In this document: piece after piece, positions 26,961-40,281 of the stretch
Position numbering within the stretch: position 1 is the stretch's first letter
Layout of the letters: each line of letters begins with the position of its first letter
Source: Siphonodentalium dalli
Lineage: Eukaryota > Mollusca > Scaphopoda > Gadilida > Siphonodentaliidae
Length of the DNA: 64,000 bases
Direction of reading: 5' to 3'
Assembly: GCA_032622095.1 (NCBI GenBank)
Contig: CP136068.1
Location: 62,458,025 to 62,522,024 of the forward strand
Translations under genes and position numbers: made by a program
Notes under the pieces: model-generated
Databases searched by the model: none
What the model saw: the letters and a program-made list of their open reading frames with translations, nothing else
What the model was told of the DNA's origin: nothing

Positions 26961-28010
26961 CTCTAATATGAGTTCTTCCCTGTCCATCTTATATGAGTTC
27001 CTCCATGTCCACTCTAATATGAGTTCCTGCATGTCCACTCTTATATGAGTTCCTCCCTATCCACTCGTATATGAGTTCCTCCCTGTTCACTCTTATATGA
27101 GTTCCTGCCTGTCCACTCTTATATGAGTTCCTCTCTGTCCACTCTTATGAGTTCCTCCCTGTCCACACTTATATGAGTTTCTGCCTGTCCACTCTTATAT
27201 GAGTTCCTGCCTGTCCACTCTTATATGATTTGCTCCCTGTCCACTCTTATATGAGTTCCTCCCTGTCCACTCTTATATGAGTTCCTCCCTGTCCACTCTT
27301 ATGAGTTCCTCCCTGTCCACTCTAATATGAGTTCCTCCCTGTCCACTCTTATATGAGTTCCTCCCTGTCCACTCTTATATGAGTTCCTCCCTGTCCACTC
27401 TTATATGAGTTCCTCCCTGTCCACTCTTATTTGAGATCCTCCCTGTCCACTCTTATATGAGTTCCAGCCTGTCCACTCTTATATGAGTTCCTGCCTGTCC
27501 ACTCTTATATGAGTTCCTCCCTGTCCACTCTTATATGAATTCCTACCTGTCCACTCTTATATGAGTTCCTCCCTGTCCACTCTTATATGAGTTCCTCCCT
27601 GTCCACTCTTATATGAGTTCCTCCCTGTCCACTCTTATATGAGTTCCTCCCTGTCCACTCTTATGAGCTCCTCCCTGTCCACTCTAATATGAGTTCTTCC
27701 CTGTCCATCTTATATGAGTTCCTCCATGTCCACTCTAATACGAGTTCCTGCATGTCCACTCTTATATGAGTTCCTCCCTGTCCACTCGTATATGAGTTCC
27801 TCCCTGTTCACTCTTATATGAGTTCCTCCCTGTCCACTCTTATATGAGTTCCTCCCTGTCCACTCTTATGAGTTCCTCCCTGTCCACTCTAATATGAGTT
27901 CCTCCCTGTCCACTCTTATATGAGTTCCTCACTGTCCACTCTTATATGAGTTCCTCCCTTTCCACTCTTATATGAGTTCCTGCCTGTCCACTCTTATTTG
28001 AGATCCTCCA
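26961..28010 (+). repeat. HOR-C block X2 (1,050 bp)
   Basis: Second X block, flanked on both sides by the truncated 20-bp border monomer (26961 and 28011, exactly 1,050 bp apart). Its beginning also resembles the beginning of the Y blocks: CTCTAATATGAG, then a TTCCCTGTCCATC monomer. An X-to-Y register shift during pairing would therefore be easy. Confidence 0.88.
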
Positions 28011-31000
28011 CTCTAATATGAGTTCTTCCCTGTCCATCTTATATGAGTTCCTCCATGTCCACTCTAATATGAGTTCCTGCATGTCCACTCTTATATGAGT
28101 TCCTCCCTGTCCACTCGTATATGAGTTCCTCCCTGTTCACTCTTATATGAGTTCCTGCCTGTCCACTCTTATATGAGTTCCTCTCTGTCCACTCTTATGA
28201 GTTCCTCCCTGTCCACACTTATATGAGTTTCTGCCTGTCCACTCTTATATGAGTTCCTGCCTGTCCACTCTTATATGATTTGCTCCCTGTCCACTCTTAT
28301 ATGAGTTGATCCCTGTCCAATCTTTTATGAGTTGCTCCCTGTCCACTCTTTTATGAGTTGCTCCCTGTCCACTCTTGTATGAGTTGCTCCCTGTCCATTC
28401 TTTTCTGAGTTGCTCCCTGTCCACTCTTTTATGAGTTGCTCCCTGTCCACTCTTTTATGAGTTGCTCCCTGTCCACTCTTTTATGAGTTGCTCCCTGTCC
28501 ACTCTGATATGAGTTGCTCCCTGTCCACACTAATATGAGTTGCTCCCTGTCCACTCTTATACGAGTTCCTGCCAGTCCACTCTTATATGAGTTCCTCCCA
28601 GTCCACTCTTATATGAGTTCCTCCCTGTCCACTCTTATATGAGTTTCTCCATGTCCACTCTTATATGAGTTCCTCCCTTTCCACTCTTATATGAGTTCCT
28701 CCCTGTCCACTCTTATTTGAGATCCTCCCTGTCCACTCTTATATGAGTTCCAGCCTGTCCACTCTTATATGAGTTCCTGCCTGTCCAATATAATATGAGT
28801 TCCTCCCTGTCCACTCTTATATGAGTTCCTACCTGTCCACTCTTATATGAGTTCCTCCCTGTCCACTCTTATATGAGTTCCTACATGTCCACTCTTATAT
28901 GAGTTCCTCCCTGTCCACTCTTATATGAGTTTCTCCCTGTCCACTCTTATGAGTTCCTCCCTGTCCACTCTAATATGAGTTCCTCCCTGTCCATCTTATA
29001 TGAGTTCCTCCATGTCCACTCTAATATGAGTTCCTGCATGTCCACTCTTATATGAGTTCCTCCCTGTCCAGTCGTATATGAGTTCCTCCCTGTTCACTCT
29101 TATATGAGTTCCTGCCTGTCCACTCTTATATGAGTTCCTCTCTGTCCACTCTTATGAGTTTCTTCCTGTCCACACTTATATGAGTTCCTGCCTGTCCACT
29201 CTTATATGAGTTCCTGCCTGTCCACTCTTATATGATTTGCTCCCTGTCCATTCTTATATGAGTTGCTCCCTGTCCAATCTTTTATGAGTTGCTCCATGTT
29301 CACTCTTTTATGAGTTGCTCCCTGTCCACTCTAATATGAGTTCCTCCCTGTCCACTCTTATATTAGTTCCTCCCTGTCCACTCTTATATGAGTTCCTCCC
29401 TTTCCACTCTTATATGAGTTGCTGTCTGCCACTAGTATATGAGTTCATCCATGTCCACTCTTATATGAGTTGCTGTCTGTCCACTCTTATATGAGTTTCT
29501 CCCTGTCCACTCTTATATGAGTTGGACCTGTATACTCTTATATGAGTTCCTCCCTGTCCACTCTTATATGAGTTGCTGACTGTCCACTCTTATATGAGTT
29601 GCTGCATGTCCACTCTTATATGAATTCATCCTTGTCCACTCTTATATGAGTTCCTCCCTGTCCACTCTTATATGAGTTCCTGCCTGTCCACTCTTATATG
29701 AATTCCTCCTGTCCAATCTTATATGAGTTCATCCCTGTCCACTCTTATATGAGTTCCTCACAGTCCACTCTTATATGAGTTCCTCATTGTCCACTCTTAT
29801 ATGAGTCCCTCATTGTCCACTCTTATATGAGTTGCTCCCTGTCCACTCTTATATGAGTTCCAGCCTGTCCACTCTTATATGAGTTCCTGCCTGTCCACTC
29901 TTATATGAGTTCCTCCCTGTCCACTCTTATATGAGTTCCTACCTGTCCACTCTTATATGAGTTCCTCCCTGTCCACTCTTATATGAGTTCCTCCCTGTCC
30001 ACTCTTATATGAGTTCCTCCCTGTCCACTCTTATATGAGTTCCTCCCTGTCCACTCTTATGAGCTCCTCCCTGTCCACTCTAATATGAGTTCCTCCCTGT
30101 CCATCTTATATGAGTTCCTCCATGTCCACTCTAATATGAGTTCCTGCATGTCCACTCTTATATGAGTTCCTCCCTGTCCACTCGTATATGAGTTCCTCCC
30201 TGTTCACTCTTATATGAGTTCCTGCCTGTCCACTCTTATATGAGTTCCTCTCTGTCCACTCTTATGAGTTCCTCCCTGTCCACACTTATATGAGTTTCTG
30301 CCTGTCCACTCTTATATGAGTTCCTGCCTGACCACTCTTATATGATTTGCTCCCTGTCCACTCTTATATGAGCTGATCCCTGTCCAATCTTTTATGAGTT
30401 GCTCCCTGTCCACTCTTTTATGAGTTGCTCCCTGTCCACTCTTTTATGAGTTGCTCCCTGTCCATTCTTTTATGAGTTGCTCCCTGTCCACTCTTTTATG
30501 AGTTGCTCCCTGTCCACTCTTTTATGAGTTGCTCCCTGTCCACTCTTTTATGAGTTGCTCCCTGTCCACTCTAATATGAGTTGCTCCCTGTCCACTCTTT
30601 TATGAGTTGCTCCCTGTCCACTCTTTTATGAGTTGCTCCCTGTCCACTCTTTTATGAGTTGCTTCCTGTCCACTCTTTTATGAGTTGCTTCATGTCCACT
30701 CTTTTATGAGTTGCTCCCTGTCCACTCTAATATGAGATGCTCCCTGTCCACTCTAATATGAGTTGCTCCCTGTCCACTCTTATATGTGTTCCTGCCTGTC
30801 CACTCTTATACGAGTTCCTCCCAGTCCACTCTTATATGAGTTCCTCCCAGTCCACTCTTATATGAGTTCCTCCCTGTCCACTCTTATATGAGTTTCTCCA
30901 TGTCCACTCTTATATGGGTTCCTCCCTGTCCACTCTTATATGAGTTCCTGCCTGTCCACTCTTATATGAGTTCCTTCCTGTCCACTCTTATATGAGTTGC

Positions 31001-32190
31001 TGACTGTCCCCTCTTATATGAGTTCCTCCCTGTCCACTCTTATATGAGTTCCTCCCTGTCCACTCGTATATGAGTTGCTGCCTGCCACTAGTATATGAGT
31101 TCATCCATGTCCACTCTTATATGAGTTCATCCATGTCCACTCTTATATGAGTTCCTCCCTGTCCACTCTTATATGAGTTGGACCTGTATACTCTTATATG
31201 AGTTCCTCCCTGTCCACTCTTATATGAGTTCCTCCCTGTCCACTATTATATGAGTTGCTGCATGTCCACTCTTATATGAATTCATCCTTGTCCACTCTTA
31301 TATGAGTTCCTCCCTGTCCACTCTTACATGAGTTCCTGCCTGTCCACTCTTATATGAATTCCTCCTGTCCACTCTTATATGAGTTCATCCCTGTCCACTC
31401 TTATATGAGTTCCTCACAGACCACTCTTATATGAGTTCCTCATTGTCCACTCTTATATGAGTCCCTCATTGTCCACTCGTATATGAGTTCCCCGCTGTCC
31501 ACTCTTGTGAGTTCCTCATTGTCCACTCGTATATGAGTTGCTGCCTGTCCACTATTATATGAGTTCCAGTCTGTCCACTCTTATATGAGTCCCTCATTGT
31601 CCACTCTTATATGAGTTGCTCCCTGTCCACTCTTATATGAGTTCCAGCCTGTCCACTCTTATATGAGTTCCTGCCTTTCCACTCTTATATGAGTTCCTCC
31701 CTGTCCACTCTTATATGAGTTCCTACCTGTCAACTCTTATATGAGTTCCTCCCTGTCCACTCTTATATGAGTTCCTCCCTGTCCACTCTTATATGAGTTC
31801 CTCCCTGTCCACTCTTATATGAGTTCCTCCCTGTCCACTCTTATGAGCTCCTCCCTGTCCACTCTAATATGAGTTCCTCCCTGTCCATCTTATATGAGTT
31901 CCTCCATGTCCACTCTAATATGAGTTCCTGCATGTCCACTCTTATATGAGTTCCTCCCTGTCCACTCGTATATGAGTTCCTCCCTGTTCACTCTTATATG
32001 AGTTCCTGCCTGTCCACTCTTATATGAGTTCCTCTCTGTCCACTCTTATGAGTTCCTCCCTGTCCACTCAAATATGAGTTCCTCCCTGTCCACTCTTATA
32101 TGAGTTCCCCCCTGTCCACTCTTATATGAGTTCCTCCCTTTCCACTCTTATATGAGTTCCTCCCTGTCCACTCTTATTTGAGATCCTCCA
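28011..32190 (+). repeat. HOR-C block Y2 (4,180 bp)
   Basis: Repeats Y1 at an offset of 5,230 bp: ACTCTTGTAT at 23141 and 28371, GTTGGACCTG at 24291 and 29521, CCCGCTGTCC at 26261 and 31491. The odd CCAATATAATATG monomer near 23557 is kept near 28787. The block ends on the 20-bp border monomer at 32191. Confidence 0.9.
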
Positions 32191-35100
32191 CTCTAATATG
32201 AGTTCTTCCCTGTCCATCTTATATGAGTTCCTCCATGTCCACTCTAATATGAGTTCCTGCATGTCCACTCTTATATGAGTTCCTCCCTATCCACTCGTAT
32301 ATGAGTTCCTCCCTGTTCACTCTTATATGAGTTCCTGCCTGTCCACTCTTATATGAGTTCCTCTCTGTCCACTCTTATGAGTTCCTCCCTTTCCACACTT
32401 ATATGAGTTTCTGCCTGTCCACTCTTATATGAGTTCCTGCCTGTCCACTCTTATATGATTTGCTCCCTGTCCACTCTTATATGAGTTGATCCCTGTCCAA
32501 TCTTTTATGAGTTGCTCCCTGTCCACTCTTTTATGAGTTGCTCCCTGTCCACTCTTGTATGAGTTGCTCCCTGTCCATTCTTTTATGAGTTGCTCCCTGT
32601 CCACTCTTTTATGAGTTGCTCCCTGTCCACTCTTTTATGAGTTGCTCCCTGTCCACTCTTTTATGAGTTGCTCCCTGTCCACTCTGATATGAGTTGCTCC
32701 CTGTCCACACTAATATGAGTTGCTCCCTGTCCACTCTTATACGAGTTCCTGCCAGTCCACTCTTATATGAGTTCCTCCCAGTCCACTCTTATATGAGTTC
32801 CTCCCTGTCCACTCTTATATGAGTTTCTCCATGTCCACTCTTATATGAGTTCCTCCCTTTCCACTCTTATATGAGTTCCTCCCTGTCCACTCTTATTTGA
32901 GATCCTCCCTGTCCACTCTTATATGAGTTCCAGCCTGTCCACTCTTATATGAGTTCCTGCCTGTCCACTCTAATATGAGTTCCTCCCTGTCCACTCTTAT
33001 ATGAGTACCTACCTGTCCACTCTTATATGAGTTCCTCCCTGTCCACTCTTATATGAGTTCCTACATGTCCACTCTTATATGAGTTCCTCCCTGTCCACTC
33101 TTATATGAGTTTCTCCCTGTCCACTCTTATGAGTTCCTCCCTGTCCACTCTAATATGAGTTCCTCCCTGTCCATCTTATATGAGTTCCTCCATGTCCACT
33201 CTAATATGAGTTCCTGCATGTCCACTCTTATATGAGTTCCTCCCTGTCCAGTCGTATATGAGTTCCTCCCTGTTCACTCTTATATGAGTTCCTGCCTGTC
33301 CACTCTTATATGAGTTCCTCTCTGTCCACTCTTATGAGTTCCTTCCTGTCCACACTTATATGAGTTCCTGCCTGTCCACTCTTATATGAGTTCCTGCCTG
33401 TCCACTCTTATATGATTTGCTCCCTGTCCATTCTTAAATGAGTTGCTCCCTGTCCAATCTTTTATGAGTTGCTCCATGTTCACTCTTTTATGAGTTGCTC
33501 CCTGTCCACTCTAATATGAGTTCCTGCCTGTCCACTCTTATATTAGTTCCTCCCTGTCCACTCTTATATGAGTTCCTCCCTTTCCACTCTTATATGAGTT
33601 GCTGTCTGCCACTAGTATATGAGTTCATCCATGTCCACTCTTATATGAGTTGCTGTCTGTCCACTCTTATATGAGTTTCTCCCTGTCCACTCTTATATGA
33701 GTTGAACCTGTATACTCTTATATGAGTTCCTCCCTGTCCACTCTTATATGAGTTGCTGACTGTCCACTCTTATATGAGTTGCTGCATGTCCACTCTTATA
33801 TGAATTCATCCTTGTCCACTCTTATATGAGTTCCTCCCTGTCCACTCTTATGTGAGTTCCTGCCTGTCCACTCTTATATGAATTCCTCCTGTCCAATCTT
33901 ATATGAGTTCATCCCTGTCCACTCTTATATGAGTTCCTCACAGTCCACTCTTATATGAGTTCCTCATTGTCCACTCTTATATGAGTCCCTCATTGTCCAC
34001 TCTTATATGAGTTGCTCCCTGTCCACTCTTATATGAGTTCCAGCCTGTCCACTCTTATATGAGTTCCTGCCTGTCCACTCTTATATGAGTTCCTCCCTGT
34101 CCACTCTTATATGAGTTCCTACCTGTCCACTCTTATATGAGTTCCTCCCTGTCCACTCTTATATGAGTTCCTCCCTGTCCACTCTTATATGAGTTCCTCC
34201 CTGTCCACTCTTATATGAGTTCCTCCCTGTCCACTCTTATGAGCTCCTCCCTGTCCACTCTAATATGAGTTCCTCCCTGTCCATCTTATATGAGTTCCTC
34301 CATGTCCACTCTAATATGAGTTCCTGCATGTCCACTCTTATATGAGTTCCTCCCTGTCCACTCGTATATGAGTTCCTCCCTGTTCACTCTTATATGAGTT
34401 CCTGCCTGTCCACTCTTATATGAGTTCCTCTCTGTCCACTCTTATGAGTTCCTCCCTGTCCACACTTATATGAGTTTTTGCCTGTCCACTCTTATATGAG
34501 TTCCTGCCTGTCCACTCTTATATGATTTGCTCCCTGTCCACTCTTATATGAGCTGATCCCTGTCCAATCTTTTATGAGTTGCTCCCTGTCCACTCTTTTA
34601 TGAGTTGCTCCCTGTCCACTCTTTTATGAGTTGCTCCCTGTCCATTCTTTTATGAGTTGCTCCCTGTCCACTCTTTTATGAGTTGCTCCCTGTCCACTCT
34701 TTTATGAGTTGCTCCCTGTCCACTCTTTTATGAGTTGCTCCCTGTCCAATCTAATATGAGTTGCTCCCTGTCCACTCTTTTATGAGTTGCTCCCTGTCCA
34801 CTCTTTTATGAGTTGCTCCCTGTCCACTCTTTTATGAGTTGCTTCCTGTCCACTCTTTTATGAGTTGCTTCATGTCCACTCTTTTATGAGTTGCTCCCTG
34901 TCCACTCTAATATGAGATGCTCCCTGTCCACTCTAATATGAGTTGCTCCCTGTCCACTCTTATATGTGTTCCTGCCTGTCCACTCTTATACGAGTTCCTC
35001 CCAGTCCACTCTTATATGAGTTCCTCCCAGTCCACTCTTATATGAGTTCCTCCCTGTCCACTCTTATATGAGTTTCTCCATGTCCACTCTTATATGGGTT

Positions 35101-36246
35101 CCTCCCTGTCCACTCTTATATGAGTTCCTGCCTGTCCACTCTTATATGAGTTCCTTCCTGTCCACTCTTATATGAGTTGCTGACTGTCCCCTCTTATATG
35201 AGTTCCTCCCTGTCCACTCTTATATGAGTTCCTCCCTGTCCACTCGTATATGAGTTGCTGCCTGCCACTAGTATATGAGTTCATCCATGTCCACTCTTAT
35301 ATGAGTTCATCCATGTCCACTCTTATATGAGTTCCTCCCTGTCCACTCTTATATGAGTTGGACCTGTATACTCTTATATGAGTTCCTCCCTGTCCACTCT
35401 TATATGAGTTCCTCCCTGTCCACTATTATATGAGTTGCTGCATGTCCACTCTTATATGAATTCATCCTTGTCCACTCTTATATGAGTTCCTCCCTGTCCA
35501 CTCTTACATGAGTTCCTGCCTGTCCACTCTTATATGAATTCCTCCTGTCCACTCTTATATGAGTTCATCCCTGTCCACTCTTATATTAGTTCCTCACAGA
35601 CCACTCTTATATGAGTTCCTCATTGTCCACTCTTATATGAGTCCCTCATTGTCCACTCGTATATGAGTTCCCCGCTGTCCACTCTTGTGAGTTCCTCATT
35701 GTCCACTCGTATATGAGTTGCTGCCTGTCCACTATTATATGAGTTCCAGTCTGTCCACTCTTATATGAGTCCCTCATTGTCCACTCTTATATGAGTTGCT
35801 CCCTGTCCACTCTTATATGAGTTCCAGCCTGTCCACTCTTATATGAGTTCCTGCCTTTCCACTCTTATATGAGTTCCTCCCTGTCCACTCTTATATGAGT
35901 TCCTACCTGTCCACTCTTATATGAGTTCCTCCCTGTCCACTCTTATATGAGTTCCTCCCTGTCCACTCTTATATGAGTTCCTCCCTGTCCACTCTTATAT
36001 GAGTTCCTCCCTGTCCACTCTTATGAGCTCCTCCCTGTCCACTCTAATATGAGTTCCTCCCTGTCCATCTTATATGAGTTCCTCCATGTCCACTCTAATA
36101 TGAGTTCCTGCATGTCCACTCTTATATGAGTTCCTCCCTTTCCACTCGTATATGAGTTCCTCCCTGTTCACTCTTATATGAGTTCCTGCCTGTCCACTCT
36201 TATATGAGTTCCTCTCTGTCCACTCTTATGAGTTCCTCCCTGTCCA
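32191..36246 (+). repeat. HOR-C block Y3 (about 4,056 bp, incomplete)
   Basis: Follows Y2 directly, with no X block between, at an offset of 4,180 bp: ACTCTTGTAT at 28371 and 32551, CCCGCTGTCC at 31491 and 35671. It is slightly more diverged than Y1 is from Y2. For example it has GTTGAACCTG at 33701 where the others have GTTGGACCTG, and CCACTCTAATATG near 32967 where the others have CCAATATAATATG. The match stops near 36246, where Y2 has CACTCAAATATG and this copy has CACACTTATATG. Confidence 0.87.
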
Positions 36247-37540
36247 CACTTATATGAGTTTCTGCCTGTCCACTCTTATATGAGTTCCTGCCTGTCCACT
36301 CTTATATGATTTGCTCCCTGTCCACTCTTATATGAGCTGATCCCTGTCCAATCTTTTATGAGTTGCTCCCTGTCCACTCTTTTATGAGTTGCTCCCTGTC
36401 CACTCTTTTATGAGTTGCTCCCTGTCCATTCTTTTATGAGTTGCTCCCTGTCCACTCTTTTATGAGTTGCTCCCTGTCCATTCTTTTATGAGTTGCTCCC
36501 TGTCCACTCTTTTATGAGTTGCTCCCTGTCCACTCTAATATGAGTTGCTCCCTGTCCACTCTTTTATGAGTTGCTCCCTGTCCACTCTTTTATGAGTTGC
36601 TCCCTGTCCACTCTTTTATGAGTTGCTTCCTGTCCACTCTTTTATGAGTTGCTCCATGTCCACTCTTTTATGAGTTGCTCCCTGTCCACTCTAATATGAG
36701 TTGCTCCCTGTCCACTCTAATATGAGTTGCTCCCTGTCCACTCTTATATGTGTTCCTGCCTGTCCACTCTTATACGAGTTCCTCCCAGTCCACTCTTATA
36801 TGAGTTCCTCCCAGTCCACTCTTATATGAGTTCCTCCCTGTCCACTCTTATATGAGTTTCTCCATGTCCACTCTTATATGGGTTCCTCCCTGTCCACTCT
36901 TATATGAGTTCCTGCCTGTCCACTCTTATATGAGTTCCTTCCTGTCCACTCTTATATGAGTTGCTGACTGTCCACTCTTATATGAGTTCCTCCCTGTCCA
37001 CTCTTATATGAGTTCCTCCCTGTCCACTCGTATATGAGTTGCTGCCTGCCACTAGTATATGAGTTCATCCATGTCCACTCTTATATGAGTTCATCCATGT
37101 CCACTCTTATATGAGTTCCTCCCTGTCCACTCTTATATGAGTTGGACCTGTATACTCTTATATGAGTTCCTCCCTGTCCACTCTTATATGAGTTGCTGAC
37201 TGTCCACTATTATATGAGTTGCTGCATGTCCACTCTTATATCAATTCATCCTTGTCCGCTCTTATATGAGTTCCTCCCTGTCCACTCTTACATGAGTTCC
37301 TGCCTGTCCACTCTTATATGAATTCCTCCTGTCCACTCTTATATGAGTTCATCCCTGTCCACTCTTATATGAGTTCCTCACAGACCACTCTTATATGAGT
37401 TCCTCATTGTCCACTCTTATATGAGTCCCTCATTGTCCACTCGTATATGAGTTCCCCGCTGTCCACTCTTGTGAGTTCCTCATTGTCCACTCGTATATGA
37501 GTTGCTGCCTGTCCACTATTATATGAGTTCCAGTCTGTCC
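33970..37540 (+). repeat. 1,784-bp tandem duplication overlapping Y3
   Basis: Two copies, about 33970-35755 and 35756-37540, at an offset of 1,784 bp. Anchors are AGCTGATCCC at 34551 and 36335, GTTGGACCTG at 35357 and 37141, and CCCGCTGTCC at 35671 and 37455. The second copy overlaps the end of Y3 because the Y blocks themselves contain related segments 1,784 bp apart (about 29790 and 31570). The duplication probably arose by pairing between those internal segments. Confidence 0.83.
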
Positions 37541-40281
37541 ACTCTCATATGAGTTCCTCATTTTCCACTCTTATATGAGTTCCTCATTTTCCACTCTTAT
37601 ATGAGTTCCTCCCAGTCCACTCTTATATGAGTTGCTGCCTGTCCACTATTATATGAGTCCCAGTCTGTCCACTCTTGTGTGAATTCCTGCATGTCCACTC
37701 TTATATGAGTTCTTCCCTGTCCACTGTTATATGAGTTCCTCTCTGTCCAATCTTATTTGAGATCATCCCTGTCCACTCTTATATGAGTTCCAGCCTGTCC
37801 ACTCTTATATGAGTTCCTCCCTGTCCACTCTTATATGAGTTCCTCCCTGTTCACTCTTATGAGTTCCTCCCTGCCCACTCTAATATGAGTTCCTCCCTGT
37901 CCACTCTTATATGAGTTCCTCCCTGTCCACTCTTATATGAGTTCCTACCTGTCCACTCTTATATGAGTTCCTCCCTGTCCACTCTTATATGAGTTCCTCC
38001 CTGTCCACTCTTATGAGTTCCTCCCTGTCCACTCTAATATGAGTTCCTGCCTGTCCACTCTTATATGAGTTCTTCCCTGTCCACTGTTATATGAGTTCCT
38101 CCCTGTCCACTCTTATTTGAGATCATCCCTGTCCACTCTTATATGAGTTTCTCCATGTCCACTCTTATATGAGTTCCTCCCTGTCCACTCTTATATGAGT
38201 TCCTACCTGTCCACTCTTATATGAGTTCCTCCCTGTCCACTCTTATATGAGTTGCTGACTGTCCACTCTTATATGAGTTCCTCCCTGTCCACTCTTATAT
38301 GAGTTCCTCCCTGTCCACTCGTATATGAGTTGCTGCCTGCCACTAGTATATGAGTTCATCCATGTCCACTCTTATATGAGTTCATCCATGTCCACTCTTA
38401 TATGAGTTCCTCCCTGTCCACTCTTATATGAGTTGGACCTGTATACTCTTATATGAGTTCCTCCCTGTCCACTCTTATATGAGTTGCTGACTGTCCACTC
38501 TTATATGAGTTGCTGCATGTCCACTCTTTTATGAATTCATCCTTGTCCACTCTTATATGAGTTCCTCCCTGTCCACTCTTATATGAGTTCCTGCCTGTCC
38601 ACTCTTATATGAATTCCTCCTGTCCACTCTTATATGAGTTCTTCCCTGTCCACTGTTATATGAGTTCCTCCCTGTCCACTCTTATTTGAGATAATCCCTG
38701 TCCACTCTTATATGAGTTCCTGCCTGTCCACTCTTATATGAGTTGCTGCCTGTCCACTCTTATATAAGTTCCTCCCTGTCCACTCTTATATTAGTTCCTC
38801 CCTGCCCACTCTTATATTAGTTCCTCCCTGTCCACTCATATATTAGTTCCTCCCTGCCCTCTCTTATATGAGATCCTCCCTGTCCACTCTTATCAGTTGC
38901 TGACTGTCAACTCTTATATGAGTTCCTCCTTGTCCACTCTTATATGAGTTGCTGCCTGCCACTATTATATGAGTTCATCCATGTCCACTCTTATATGAGT
39001 TTCTGTCTGTACACTCTTATATGAGTTCCTCCCTGTACCACTCTTATATGAGTTGCTGAGTGTCCACTCTTATATCAGTTCCTGCCGGTCCACTCTTATA
39101 TGAGTTCCTCCCTGTCCACTCTTATATGAGTTGCTGCCTGCCACTATTATATGAGTTCATCCATGTCCACTCTTATATGAGATGCTGTCTGTCAACTCTT
39201 ATATGATTTCCTCCCTGTCCACTCTTACATGAGTTGGACCTGGATACTCTTATATGAGTTCCTCCCTGTCCACTCTTTTATGAGTTCCTGCATGTCCACT
39301 CTTATATGAGTCCCAGCCTGCCTCTCTTATATGAATTCCTGCATGTCCACTCTTATATGAGTTCTTCCCTGTCCACTCTTATATGAGTTCCTCCCTGTCA
39401 ACTCTTATGAGTTCCTCCCTGTACACTGTTATATGAGTTCCTGCCTGTCCACTCTTATATGAGTTGCTGCCTGTCCACTCTTATATGAGTTCCTCCCTGT
39501 CCACTCTTATATGAGTTCCTCCCTGTCCACTCTTATATTATTTCCTCCCTGTACACTCATATATTAATTCCTCCCTGTCCTCTCTTATATGAGTTCCTCC
39601 CTGTCCACTCTTATATGAGTTGCTGCCTGTCCACTCGTATATGAGTTCCAGCCTGTCCACTCTTATGAGTTCCTCCATGTCCACTCTTATGAGTTCCTCC
39701 CTGTCCACTCTTATAAGAGTTCCTTCCTGTCCACTCTTATGAGTTTCAGCCTGTCCACTCTTATGAGTTCCAGCCTGTCCACTCTTATATGAGTTCCTCC
39801 CTGTCCACTCTTATATTAGTTCCTCCCTGTCCACTCTTATATTAGTTCCTCCCTGTCCACTCTTATATTAGTTCCTCCCTGTCCACTCTTATATTAGTTC
39901 CTCCATGTACACTCATATATTAATTCCTCCCTGTCCTATCTTATGAGTTCCTCCCTGTCCACTATTATATGAGTTGCTGCCTGTCCACTCGTATATGAGT
40001 TCCAGCCTGTCCACTCGTATATGAGTTCCAGCCTGTCCACTATTATATGAGTTCCTGTCTGTCCACTCTTATGAGTTCCTCCATGTCCACTCTTATGAGT
40101 TCCTCCCTGTCCACTCTTATGAGTTCCACCCTGTCCACTCTTATGAGTTCCACCCTGACCACTCTTATATGAGTTCCAGCCTGTCCACTTTTATATTAGT
40201 TCCTGCCTGTCCACTATTATATGAGTTCCTCCCTGTCCACTTTATATGAGTTCCTCCCTGTCCACTCTTATATGAGTTCCT
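37541..40281 (+). repeat. Irregular mosaic satellite segment
   Basis: No constant long unit is visible. Part of it (about 38240-38640) repeats 36950-37350 at an offset of 1,291 bp (GTTGCTGACTG at 36960 and 38251). Other stretches carry monomers typical of HOR-D (TTGTGTGAATTCC near 37677) and TATATTAG runs (38785-38850 and 39790-39930). Single-base variants are more frequent here than inside the HOR blocks, which fits an older, less homogenised border between two amplified regions. Nothing gene-like is present. Confidence 0.75.
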
